The position numbers and the translations under genes are program-made. From NCBI GenBank assembly GCA_026874595.1, contig CM049317.1, forward strand, positions 9,582,382-9,646,381: a stretch of DNA of 64,000 nt, in the 5' to 3' direction. Origin of the DNA: Sipunculus nudus. Taxonomy: Eukaryota; Annelida; Sipuncula; Golfingiida; Sipunculidae. This document shows, in pieces, positions 36,242-45,550 of this stretch (positions within the stretch are counted from its first letter, which is position 1; every line of letters begins with the position of its first letter). The notes beneath the pieces are model-generated. The model was not told the origin of the DNA and ran no database searches. It saw only the letters and a list, made by a program, of their open reading frames with translations.

Positions 36242-36680
36242 AATATTACTTGCAGGTCTGAACCAACTCATAAAATGCCCAAGATTCCAGCAGAAGCCGT
36301 CTAAACAGTAGAAACTGGCACAGATTTCTTGCTGTCCAGGGCCAGAGTGCATGCAGGAGAGCACTGGACACCAGCAAGACAGGAGGGTGATCAACAACTG
36401 TTTATTATTTCAATCACCGCCATGTTATCGGACCTGAAGCTAATTTTGTGATTTGCCAAGAGATGGCACCAGATTTCTATGACTGGATCTATTGGGAACA
36501 GTTCTTAAATGGCAATATTCTTACACTTTTAGTGGGGTGGCCAATGGACTAAGAACCACCTTGTAAAACCTGTCGTTTAAGCAGCGTCATTTAATAGTTG
36601 GAGGGTTGAGGTTTTATCCAGTCCTGAAAAAAAAACCATAAGTGATTTTCTATGGTAAGATCTTAGAAACATTTTCCAGG

Positions 36681-38020
36681 CTATAATAAATCAAGCCTGG
36701 TCTCTGTTATGATTCTAATGAGAATATTAGGGCCTATAGGGTTGCTCTTTATCTGAAGCAAACGGGAATGTCGATGCATAAAGGCTCGACCTGGAATGAC
36801 TGCTCGGCAAGCAAATTTTAATAACCCCAGCAATGACAGGGCGTCTTTCACAGTCATTTTTCTAGAATCAAGAGCCCTTTCCCGTGCATTTTGAAGTTTC
36901 TCAAGTTTATCATGTGGGAGCTGAAGCTCCCATTTGAGAGTGACAACTTCAATGCCGAAAAGTGTTGGGCAATTTGTCGGTTCTACAGTTATGCTCTCCT
37001 TAACTGGAAGTATAATTTGGCCAGCTAAGGGAAAAACATGAATCAAGTGATTTTCTTTTTGCAGATATATCAGATTGGGCTGGACTAAAGAACATGGAGT
37101 AATCTAAAGTATGGAATAAAAAAGGGAACCTTGAATTTATGCTCAAGGATCCAGTGCAAGGCAGTTCTCGACTTCTTAAAAATTTGGCATTAGGACGAGC
37201 AGTCCATTTGAAGACACTTATCATAGTTATATTGACCTTGGAACTGAAACCCCAGCAGGTGGTAATCTGAAGGGTGAACGGGGATCAGCCGGAATGCATC
37301 TTCAATATCAGCTTTCGCTACCAGGGCCCCTTTACCAAGAAACTGAATTATTTGTAAAGCGTCGTCTAGTGTTTGATATTGGAAAGTTAAAAATTCTATT
37401 ATTATTTCATTGACAGAGAAAATTTCGGAGACAGATATATTTTGAATAAGTCGAAAAGCATTGTTTTTTGCTGGAATGAGGCCAAGAGGTGAAATTATAA
37501 ATCGTTAAATGGAGAGGAATGAAATGGCCCAGCAATACGCTCTTTATCGAATTCTTTTTTAATTTTTGGCCTAGCATGGTCGAGGTTTTCTAATAAAGAC
37601 TTATGGTTTTGACATTTTTTACGAACTTGGAGTTGAATTGAAAAGCCTTGCTTAAAACCTTCTATTAAAAAGGAGCGCTTGGATGGATCGTATGCCCTTG
37701 GAGGAAAAAAACAATTTCCTAGAAATTGGGGTTGGTAGTTAAAAGGTTGGGGGGGGTTGGATTTCTGGGGCCGTCTGGAATTTCGATGGGCCTAGAGGGA
37801 GCTGAACATCTTGCTGAGGGGACTTTATTGGGGCTAGATCTGGACTTGTTGAGCCGGAAGTGTGATACTAAATGGTCAATCTGTCCGTATGAGATCTGCC
37901 AGCATAAAGGCCAGGTGTGGAGAAACCGACAATGCGACTTGTTGCAGGATCCTTCTGTGTGGTACGAGCAATATCCGTTGGGTATCTTAAAGGAGGACCT
38001 GCCACGAAATGGCTGATGGT
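36681..38020 (-). mobile_element. DIRS/Ngaro-like retrotransposon remnant (gag zinc finger plus reverse transcriptase)
   Basis: Conceptual minus-strand translation gives, in order, a Cys/His cluster of the gag end (NGYCSYHTEGSCNKSHCRF, LHTWPLC; about 37,890-38,016), then RT: GFKQGFSIQLQV, ALVAKADIEDAFRLIPVHP (palm A), HLLGFQFQGQYNYDKCLQMD (palm B region), TALHWILEHKFKVPFF, a decayed YLDD box, LFGIEVVTLKWELQLPHDKL, then SLLGLLKFACRAVIPGRAF. The FACRAVIPGRAF and LPHDKL motifs are characteristic of DIRS/Ngaro-type polymerases, which lack LTR integrase and use a tyrosine recombinase. The frame is broken several times; no recombinase or element ends were seen. Confidence 0.75.
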
Positions 38021-38219
38021 TATGGACAATTCCTACCTCTTATGCCTCGAATAGTAAGTAGGGCGGGCAACTCATCTCCCCCCCCCCTCCCCCCCCCCCC
38101 AAGGAAACCCCTCAGCTATGTGTGCTCTGTATCGCGAATCGTAAAATAGCCAAGCATCAGTCCTGGGGTATTTTTGACGGAGATGATGCACCTGGTATAA
38201 ATGTCTAAAAAACGCCGCG

Positions 38220-38227
38220 GTCTCAGC
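38220..38227. repeat. hAT target duplication, left
   Basis: GTCTCAGC, identical to 45,543-45,550. Confidence 0.88.
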
Positions 38228-38246
38228 CAGGGTTGGGGCCAGGTAC
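38228..38246 (+). repeat. hAT terminal inverted repeat, left
   Basis: CAGGGTTGGGGCCAGGTAC, perfect complement of the right end. hAT termini typically begin CAG(G/T)G. Confidence 0.87.
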
Positions 38247-38247
38247 A

Positions 38248-38390
38248 TGCAAAAGTACCTAGGTACAGGTACAGGTACTTGCAAAATGGTCAGGTACAGA
38301 TACAGGTACAGGTACAGCATTATTGTAGAGTACCTAGGTACAGGTACAGGTACTAAGAAAGTACCTAGGTACAGGTACAGGTACATTTTA
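38248..38390 (+). repeat. Subterminal CAGGTA hexamer array, left
   Basis: Four clusters of CAGGTA units, three preceded by the palindrome GTACCTAGGTAC. The same hexamer occurs at the other end of the hAT-type element. Confidence 0.9.
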
Positions 38391-39375
38391 AAGATATTAG
38401 AAATAATGATAATTGCATAAATTTCTTGTAGATATGCGATAATAAGTTGTAATAGAATGGCCGAATATATCATTAAAAAGTTTTAAATTATAGCTTTTTA
38501 TGTCATCATGAAAAAAAGGAGCCAGCTGCAAATGTAAAGGATCGCCTTTAGTAAATGTGACAAGTTAATGAAGCTGATAAAGTTTACAAAGTTAGTAATA
38601 CAGAAATATAAAACTTTCATTCGTATACTTAAATATGATGTCACTTTTTCAAATCAAGTTTTGAGTTTTAGAGTGATGTTTTAAAGTCAAAAAGTCTTGA
38701 AGCACCACGCACTCTTTAAAATAAAGAGGCTTCTTGACAGCTTGACTGAAAGAAAATAATAATAATCTTATAATCAGTTTTTATAGATTAACTTCATGAA
38801 TTGAACAATAATACATACACAATTAGAAGTAATAAAAAACATGTTCATTGCAGTAAGTCACACTGAAGAATGTTTTGAGAATTAAGAGCACCTGCATTTG
38901 ATGCTTGAGCAGGGACTTTTTTCTGTGAAATGGAATGTTCTGCTTTTTTGGCATATGTTGAGAGTTCAGTTACACGATATGTACCTTCTTCACTTCTTCG
39001 TTAATCCTTCACCAATGTTCATTGTATACTAGACAACAGGTATCTACATGGGGAATGTGAGCAACACTGTAAATATCCTTTTCTCTCTACCCTTTTTATC
39101 TGATAATGCCACAATGAACTTCCTGTGTAGATGCTGGAGGTAGCCAGGCCAGCATGCCACTATACATAGGCCAGTCAACTTTAAAGGCTGCTTAGATAAA
39201 AGCTTAGTAATTACCCCTGCCTGGATAAGGGTGACAGCTCAGTACACTTTCTTTACCCAACCTGTTGTCCATTTCCAGTATCATTACCTGCAATCCTCAT
39301 AACTGTGAATTGTGCACCTAGGTACAAGTACCATTACCTGGCCCCAACCCTGTTCTGTGTCTACACTGCATGGGC

Positions 39376-39563
39376 ATGAGGGCAGCCCTGTTCCTATCCT
39401 TTGTCAGTTGCCTGATACTTGTGCTGATAATGTCACAATGAACTTCCTGTTTAGAGGATCGAGGTTGACTAGCTTGCTAGCCCAACTAGCTACAAAGGTA
39501 GCAGGCATGAATGCTTTGTAATTACCCCTGCCTGAGATAGGTAACTGTCCTGACAGGGGTGAC
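39376..39563 (+). repeat. 188-bp direct repeat left of the Tx1 LINE (long target-site duplication)
   Basis: It starts ATGAGGGCAGCCCTGTTCCT and ends GACAGGGGTGAC. The copy at 45,151-45,338 has the same length and differs by one visible base (TATCC versus TACCC). It ends exactly where the LINE 5' UTR begins, and the other copy starts right after the LINE poly-A. A more diverged relative occurs at about 39,090-39,235. Confidence 0.9.
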
Positions 39564-39627
39564 TTACCTGGCACGGGGGACACCGTTCTCTTGTGTCTCG
39601 TCAGTGTTTTACCTTCGCGCGCGCGCG

Positions 39628-40770
39628 ATGGCTCCACCCACCAACCCGTGGGGTGGGGGGACCCAGCGTCCTCCACCTTGGGCTGGTAACATCCACCATG
39701 CGAACACTTCGTGCATTTGTGTCCATGCGTTCACGCCTGTTCAGCTCAACGCAGCCATGTAAGAGATCGCTGAGTACTACGGAGACAGACTACGCGCCGC
39801 TCACACCTTGTCAGCATCAACTTTCCAACTGGTGTTTACCAGCCACCAGGTGGCACAAGTCGTCGCAATGGACGGAGTTGAATGTTTTGGGACTATGCTC
39901 GAAACCGCTCTTGCTGATTCTAAAAAGCCAGTCTGGGTTACCTTGCGAGGACTACCCCTAAATGTGCCGCATGAAGACGTAAACAAGGAGCTGGAAGAAT
40001 ATGGTAAAATACTGAGAGGATGTCGGAATAAAGTATGGCCTGAAACCCAACTACCAATGTTGGACAGAGAGATCCTCATGTTGATCGATAGAGATCTCCC
40101 CGACAGGATACAGCTGTTCCACGGGGGCATACGCTTCGTAGCCTACGTTCGCCATAAGGGGAAGCAACGTACATGCTTTCGGTGCAAGGAAACAGGACAT
40201 ATAGCGAGAGACTGTCCAGAGCCGAATTATCGCTACGAACCGAATATATTGGAGACGCCGACAAATGCTATCGTAACTGAGACTACGGTAGTCTCAACAG
40301 GCTCCCTGGTCGACGACGTTCCACCAGAAGACAACCAGGTGGCTACCGGCACAACCGGAACTGAAAACTTACCTGTTTCCGACTCTGACCCGGATCCTTT
40401 CGCGCCGCTCGAAATTGTCGAAGAGTTACCTGAAAAAGAAGAAACACCAAAATTAGATCGCCGGAAACGGTTACTGCCAGACTCGCCGTCTGACCCGTCT
40501 CATGTACTTACCGTTTTGAAAAAACCGTCCACACTGTTAGATCAGCCAGTACCACATTTACGATCCCCGTTAATGCCGATGATGCCCCTGCGTTCGTCCA
40601 CACCAGTCGCTGGTCCGACGTCGATCCAGATGTCGTTGAGTGACGTTACGTATACACTGCCTGGGACTCAGATGACTACCTGCATACGCCCACGGACTAT
40701 GGACCCCGATGATTCTCCGCCAGACGACTGCCGCTTCACGCCCCCGGACTACGAGTTAGCTACATCCTGA
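39628..40770 (+). pseudogene. Tx1 LINE ORF1 (gag-like, CCHC zinc knuckle), one internal stop
   Basis: ATG at 39,628 opens APPTNPWGGGTQRPPPWAGN, then VHAFTPVQLNAAM and a single TAA at 39,760-39,762. The same frame continues EIAEYYGDRLRAAHTLSAST to a stop at 40,768-40,770, about 380 codons in all. Later motifs: PVWVTLRGLPLNVPHEDVNK (an RRM-like strand-turn), LDREILMLIDRDLPDRIQLF and the zinc knuckle CFRCKETGHIARDC (CX2CX4HX4C, about 40,172-40,213). A Pro/Thr/Ser/Asp-rich tail follows. The protein would coat LINE RNA. Apart from the TAA the frame is intact. Confidence 0.88.
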
Positions 40771-40805
40771 AAATGAACTTCTTTTGGTATTATTCTATCA
40801 TATGA

Positions 40806-41830
40806 TTAATATTCAGAATAGCTACTCTTAATATAAGAGGACTCGGTGATGTCAGTAAACAGGCATTAGTACACGAAAACATTGTGAAGAATAGAATTAA
40901 TATAATATGTCTACAAGAAACTTTTTAAAATGTTCTGAGTATAATAACATAGCCAAGAAATGGGGAGGGAATTTTATATATAGTGAGTGTGTAGAGCGTC
41001 ATAATGGGGTGGCTATATGGTTTTCAGGGGATCTAGACATTAACATACAGCAGAGCAAGACGGACGTTCAAGGGAGAATCGTAAGTATTCTTTTTTCTTT
41101 GAGTAATTATACATATAACATTGTTAATTTATATTGTCCTACACAAAAAAATGAACGAAGAACCTTTATAAAAAATGTTTCTGAATATATTTTGACTGAT
41201 GAAATTGTTAACCATCCTATTATTATAGCTGGGGATTTTAATTTCATTGAAGATATATCTTTGGATAAGCAGGGAGGAAGCAGTATCAATAAAGACTGTC
41301 TCATAGGTAATAACGAATTTTCAGTTCTTAAAGACCGATACCTGTTATCAGACTCTTATAGAAAATTAAACCCAGAAGGGAAAATGTGTACATATCATAA
41401 TTTTAATCTAAATGTACATTCGAGGTTAGACAGAATATATATGTCATCTTGTTCAAGTAAATTTATGCCATATTATCAGAAACACTTTATCAGACCACGA
41501 TTATGCAACTATTGATATAGCAGATGATAAAATACCTAAAGGACCAGGATTTTGGCACCTAAATTGTTCAATTTTAAAAGATTCCAAATATAATGAAACC
41601 ATCCATGCATTTTGGGATTATTGGAAGAAAGATTCGCTTTATTTTACTGATATTTTACTGTGGTGGGATCTAGGGAAACATAAAATTAAAGAAATTACTC
41701 GGGAATATTGCAAGAACAAGGTCAAGGCCATAAGGCGGGTTCGTTTAAATTTGGAAGTCCAGTATAATGCAGAGCTTTTAAAAATCGAACAGGGACAGGG
41801 AACGGGAACAGAACATCTTTTATTTCTAGA
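40806..41830 (+). pseudogene. Tx1 LINE ORF2: endonuclease domain (frameshifted)
   Basis: Motifs: RIATLNIRGLGDVSKQALVH and NIICLQETF, then a frameshift near 40,925; HNGVAIWFSGDL, IVNLYCPTQKNERRTFIKNV, PIIIAGDFNFIEDISLDKQG, LDRIYMSS; a second shift near 41,490, then LSDHDYATIDI (catalytic SDHD) and PGFWHLN. All catalytic boxes of the APE-type endonuclease are still visible. This domain sets target choice and, with second-strand nicking, the length of the target duplication. Confidence 0.85.
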
Positions 41831-41917
41831 GTCTCAGCTTAAAACTTTTTAAATGCAGAACAGACAAAAGCTTCAGTCATTCGGTGCAAAGTTCAGTACA
41901 GGGAAGAGGGGGAACAA

Positions 41918-43243
41918 ATGAGCAAATTTTTCTTTGGTCTCGAGAAACAAAGGGGCTTGCGGGGCTCAATAGGTGCTTTGAGGGATAATGAGGGGCGGGT
42001 CTTTTCAGACATCTATTCAATGCTTGGGTTGGGAGCGTCCTTTTATAAAGAGCTTTATAAATTTGAAAGAACAGAACCTTCAGCAGAAAACCTATTTTTG
42101 TCCGTCCATTCTCCTAAGTTAAAGTCTAATTCAATTGCATTCTGTGAGGGTGAAATAACTCTCGAGGAGGCCACGCGCGCCCTAAAAGGATTTAAAGCTT
42201 TTAAAAGTCCAGGTATTGATGGACTACCTGTGGAATTCTATCGACAATTTTGGAATATTTTAGGACCAGATTTAGTTCAGGTTTTCAATACGGCTTTTAG
42301 TAAAGGTCACTTGCCGTCCTCACTGCAAAAGGGTGTTATTTCGTTAATTTTTAAGAAAGGAGATCGTCTGTTATTAAAAAACTGGAGACCGATTACTCTT
42401 TTAAACGCTGATTATAAAATACTGACTAAATGTTTAACAAATCGAATGAGAAATGTTTTAAGTGATATTATACATATAGATCAAACATGTTCAGTTAAAG
42501 GGCGCACTATTTTCCAAACCGCACATTTAATTAGGGATGTTATTGATTACATGAAAATTAAGAATCTACCAGGGGCTATGTTATGTATTGACCAGGAGAA
42601 AGCATTCGACCGTTTAAGTTGGGATTTTATGTTCAAATGTTTAAGTTATTTTGGATTTGGGTTGGAGTTTATCAAATGGGTTAAGTTGTTTTATAGTAAT
42701 GTAAAAAGTTGTGTGAAAATTAATGGTTACCTTTCGTCCTTTTTTAAATTAAACAGAGGTACACGACAGGGCTGTCCATTAAGCCCATTACTATATGTAC
42801 TAGTCGCCGAAACCTTAGCAAATGTCATTCGAAAAGATAAAGAGATTAATGGCATAATTTTACCAGATTTGAGTGAACTTAAAATAGCACAATATGCTGA
42901 CGACACGTCTTTATTTGTTACCAATGTCAGTTCTATATATAAATGTTTTAAGGTTTTGTCTTTTTTTCAGGGCGCATCTGGGGCGAAGGTTAATAAGGAA
43001 AAAACAGAAGGTTTATGGTTAGGTTGCAGTGTGGGAAGGGGGGACACTCCAGGTGATATAACATGGTCATCTACCTTTGTGAAAGTACTTGGGTTTTATT
43101 TTGGTAATGTTGATGTTTCAAAATTAAACTGGGATTCGAAAATTAAAACATTTCAACAGACACTGTATTGCTGGGGACAACGAAAATTGACTTACATAGG
43201 TAAAACAATAGTAGCAAACTGTATTGTTTCCAGTGGTATATGA
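41918..43243 (+). pseudogene. Tx1 LINE ORF2: reverse transcriptase domain (uninterrupted 441-codon segment)
   Basis: The segment opens MSKFFFGLEKQRGLRGSIGA. It contains SPGIDGLPVEFYRQFW, GVISLIFKKGDRLLLKNWRP, ITLLNADYKILTKCLTNRMR, MLCIDQEKAFDRLSWDFMFK (palm A; DQEKAFDR), LNRGTRQGCPLSPLLYVLVA (palm B) and IAQYADDTSLFV (palm C, catalytic YADD), then thumb GASGAKVNKEKTEGLWLGC and the LGFYFG box. The RT catalytic residues are intact. It is not an independent gene: frame breaks lie on both sides. Confidence 0.92.
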
Positions 43244-44629
43244 TATTACACAAGTGTGTTATATATTCCTCATTGGGTAATTGAGAAACTCCAAGCATTA
43301 CTTTTAGATTTTTTGGGGATTTTAGAAAGCATTTAGTGAAAAGAGATATTATTTATTTGACAAAAGACCAAGGTGGACAGGGTTTAATTAATATAGCTGC
43401 TAAAGTTGAAGCTCAGAGGATGAGCTGGTTGTTTAAAGCCTTCAAAATGAAACATAAATGTAGAGTGCTAGCGGAATTTTTTATTGGTTTTTATTAAGGT
43501 GTATCGTTCGGCAAACATATATTACAGTGTACTTATGACGTCAATAAGAAAAATTGTAAACAGCAACCTATGATTTATCGAGAAAGTTTAAAAGTGTGTC
43601 AAAAGTTAAACATTGCATATAAATGCGATGTAGTCAATAAGAGCGTCATTTTAAATGAATCTTTGTTTTTAAATACTTCTATAACTGATGAAAAAGGGAA
43701 AGCATTTATGTTAAAAGGTTTCATTGCTAATGGATGTATGTTAGTGAGACGTGTGGAATAGATGGTTAGGTTATTTTAACAGATTCGAGGATATTGTTTT
43801 AAAATATAAAATTCCAAAGACAGACTGGTTTAAAACTAGATACAAAAGTCTTATTGCTTGTTTTCCGTCCGAATGGATATCTCTCTTGAGGAAAGGGTTA
43901 GCAGCCGATTACAGGTCTTGTTATATTATTGATATTGGAGATGGTAAGACACTTGAATGCGACAAATTTTCCACCAGGTCGATTTATCAGTTGTTACTAG
44001 ATTTAAGTGAACCTAGCTGCTTGAGCACTTGGAGAACAATTTTTACAGAAAAACTACAGGTAAAACATATTTTTAAGAACAGTTATGGAAAATTAAATGA
44101 TAAATATCAGGTTGACATAAATTGGAGATTCTTACATTTAGTTTTACCTACCAATGATTTTTTGTTCAAATGTAAATTCAAAGTTTCAGATATATGTCAC
44201 ATTTGTAATCAGAAAGAAACAAATTTGCACGTCTTTTCAGATTGTATAGTAGCCTTTAAGTTCTGGAGTGAGGTTAATCATTTGTTTACGAATATTGCAG
44301 GGAAAAGCGTTAAAATTAATCTGTATACTATATGTTTTGGTTTCAGGCATAAATGGAAAGTGTTGTCAGATTCAGTTATACGTTTGCTTGATTATATTTT
44401 AATTACAGGAAAATATGTATTATGGAATAACAGGAACAGAAGCATTGAGTCTCGTCCGTTAAATGCCGTTTCTTTTTTCAGAAATTTGTTAGTCAGCAGA
44501 TTAAAAGAAGAACATTATTCGTATAGTACCAAAAGTCAAACAGATAAAGATGTTTTTAAAAGCACATGGTGTCATAATCAAGTACTAGGTAGTGTCGATG
44601 AAAACTTTAAACTGACTATATTGATTTAG
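43244..44629 (+). pseudogene. Tx1 LINE ORF2: C-terminal region with CCHC motif
   Basis: After stops near 43,241-43,337 come YLTKDQGGQGLINIAAKVEA, and further breaks near 43,495 and 43,750. An intact 292-codon segment follows (43,751-44,629): WISLLRKGLAADYRSCYIID, VDINWRFLHLVLPTNDFLFK, the C-terminal knuckle CHICNQKETNLHVFSDC and a basic tail with LLVSRLKEEHYSYS. Stop at 44,627-44,629. The WRFLH...CxxC...H...C arrangement is usual at the end of L1/Tx1 ORF2. Confidence 0.85.
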
Positions 44630-44679
44630 GTTTATATTAAAGTTAATTTTGGTTCTCGTGAGGTTCAATCGTAACAATA

Positions 44680-44706
<27 letters not shown>
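44680..44706 (+). repeat. (AT)n microsatellite in the LINE 3' UTR
   Basis: About 13 AT units followed by an A-run. It lies inside the Tx1 LINE 3' UTR, downstream of ORF2. Confidence 0.9.
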
Positions 44707-44712
<6 letters not shown>

Positions 44713-45128
44713 AAAAAGTCTTTTTCAGTGTGTGCTGTGGATAGGGATATTCAGATTAGTTACATGCGCTTATATATGTGTGTGTATGTATATATATATG
44801 TGTGTATATAAATACATATGCGTTAATACCGTGTATATAATGGTTAAAATTATACATTCTTTTTTATGTACTTTCTTTTCAGGGTATGTATTATATTTAA
44901 GTGGGGTGAACTATGGACTTTACGATTATAATTTTTGGTAATGGACTTTGCATCGAGAACTACGGACTTAATTTTCTTTAATTTTCTTTTCTTTTCAGGT
45001 TATTTCCAAGGACAGTTACTTGAAAAGGCTATGTTTGCAAATTTGATTTGTTTTGCATATATATGTGTACATACACACCATGAAAAATATGGGGTTATGT
45101 ACAAGTCTATGTAAATAATTTTGATTTT

Positions 45129-45134
45129 AATAAA
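45129..45134 (+). promoter_or_regulatory. Tx1 LINE polyadenylation signal
   Basis: AATAAA seven bases before the start of the A-tail (45,141-45,150). It fixes the LINE 3' end. Confidence 0.75.
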
Positions 45135-45150
45135 CAATATAAAAAAAAAA

Positions 45151-45338
45151 ATGAGGGCAGCCCTGTTCCTACCCTTTGTCAGTTGCCTGATACTTGTGCT
45201 GATAATGTCACAATGAACTTCCTGTTTAGAGGATCGAGGTTGACTAGCTTGCTAGCCCAACTAGCTACAAAGGTAGCAGGCATGAATGCTTTGTAATTAC
45301 CCCTGCCTGAGATAGGTAACTGTCCTGACAGGGGTGAC
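45151..45338 (+). repeat. 188-bp direct repeat right of the Tx1 LINE (long target-site duplication)
   Basis: It begins immediately after ten A residues at the LINE 3' end and continues after its last base into hAT sequence (AGCTTTGTTCATGC). One visible substitution from 39,376-39,563. Confidence 0.9.
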
Positions 45339-45404
45339 AGCTTTGTTCATGCAATTGACCCAAGCGTGATGTCATTCCAGTATCACATTTGTACCTGAAG
45401 TACC

Positions 45405-45533
45405 TTATACCAGGTACAGGTATTTTAGTTCCAGGTACAGGTACAAGGTACTTCCTACTCATGAAAGCCAGGTACAGGTACAGGTACAGGTACTCTGAAT
45501 TGTGTACCCAGGTACAGGTACAAGTACCTGGCC
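45405..45533 (+). repeat. Subterminal CAGGTA hexamer array, right
   Basis: Runs of CAGGTA (for example 45,471-45,492) just inside the right terminus. Unit and spacing resemble the left array and lie in the same plus-strand orientation. Confidence 0.9.
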
Positions 45534-45542
45534 CCAACCCTG
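45524..45542 (-). repeat. hAT terminal inverted repeat, right
   Basis: GTACCTGGCCCCAACCCTG on the plus strand, the exact reverse complement of 38,228-38,246. Confidence 0.87.
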
Positions 45543-45550
45543 GTCTCAGC
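45543..45550. repeat. hAT target duplication, right
   Basis: GTCTCAGC, identical to 38,220-38,227. It directly abuts the terminal inverted repeat. Confidence 0.88.

Larger units (their letters stand above)
39564..45150 (+). mobile_element. Tx1-clade (L1-group) LINE, nearly full length
   Basis: It is 5,587 bp: GC-rich 5' UTR, ORF1 with a CCHC knuckle, ORF2 with endonuclease, reverse transcriptase and C-terminal CCHC, a 3' UTR with (AT)n at about 44,680-44,706, AATAAA at 45,129-45,134 and a 10-A tail. ORF1 organisation (PPPWAG..., VHAFTPVQLNAA, CFRCKETGHIARDC) and ORF2 motifs (LNIRGL, NWRPITLLNADYKIL, YADDTSLFV) match Tx1/L1-Tx1 elements. It sits inside a hAT-type element. In frogs Tx1L inserts inside the Tx1D transposon, so DNA-transposon targets have precedent in this clade. 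ORF1 has one stop; ORF2 has a few frameshifts, so this copy is dead but fairly young. Confidence 0.9.
38228..45542. mobile_element. hAT-type DNA transposon (non-autonomous) carrying a nested Tx1 LINE
   Basis: The two ends are perfect 19-bp inverted repeats (CAGGGTTGGGGCCAGGTAC at 38,228-38,246 and its complement at 45,524-45,542). Both are flanked directly by GTCTCAGC, an exact 8-bp target duplication, the hAT superfamily signature. Without the LINE and its duplicated target the element is about 1.54 kb with no transposase recognised, so it would depend on a transposase elsewhere. CAGGTA hexamer arrays lie just inside each end. A diverged copy of the right terminus ends at 39,352 inside the element, pointing to an internal duplication or an older nested copy. 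Confidence 0.85.

Noticed and set aside
37726-38016. 96-codon plus-strand open frame
   Set aside because: It is the shadow of the minus-strand gag Cys/His region of the DIRS/Ngaro-like remnant.
38248-38390. Regularly spaced CAGGTA clusters as a CRISPR array
   Set aside because: The units are hexamer microsatellites without unique spacers, in an animal genome, at the end of a hAT-type element.
39808-40770. ORF1 starting at the ATG-less frame from 39,808 as a separate gene
   Set aside because: The same frame continues upstream to ATG 39,628 across a single TAA, with family-typical N-terminal motifs. It is the LINE ORF1 with a nonsense change.
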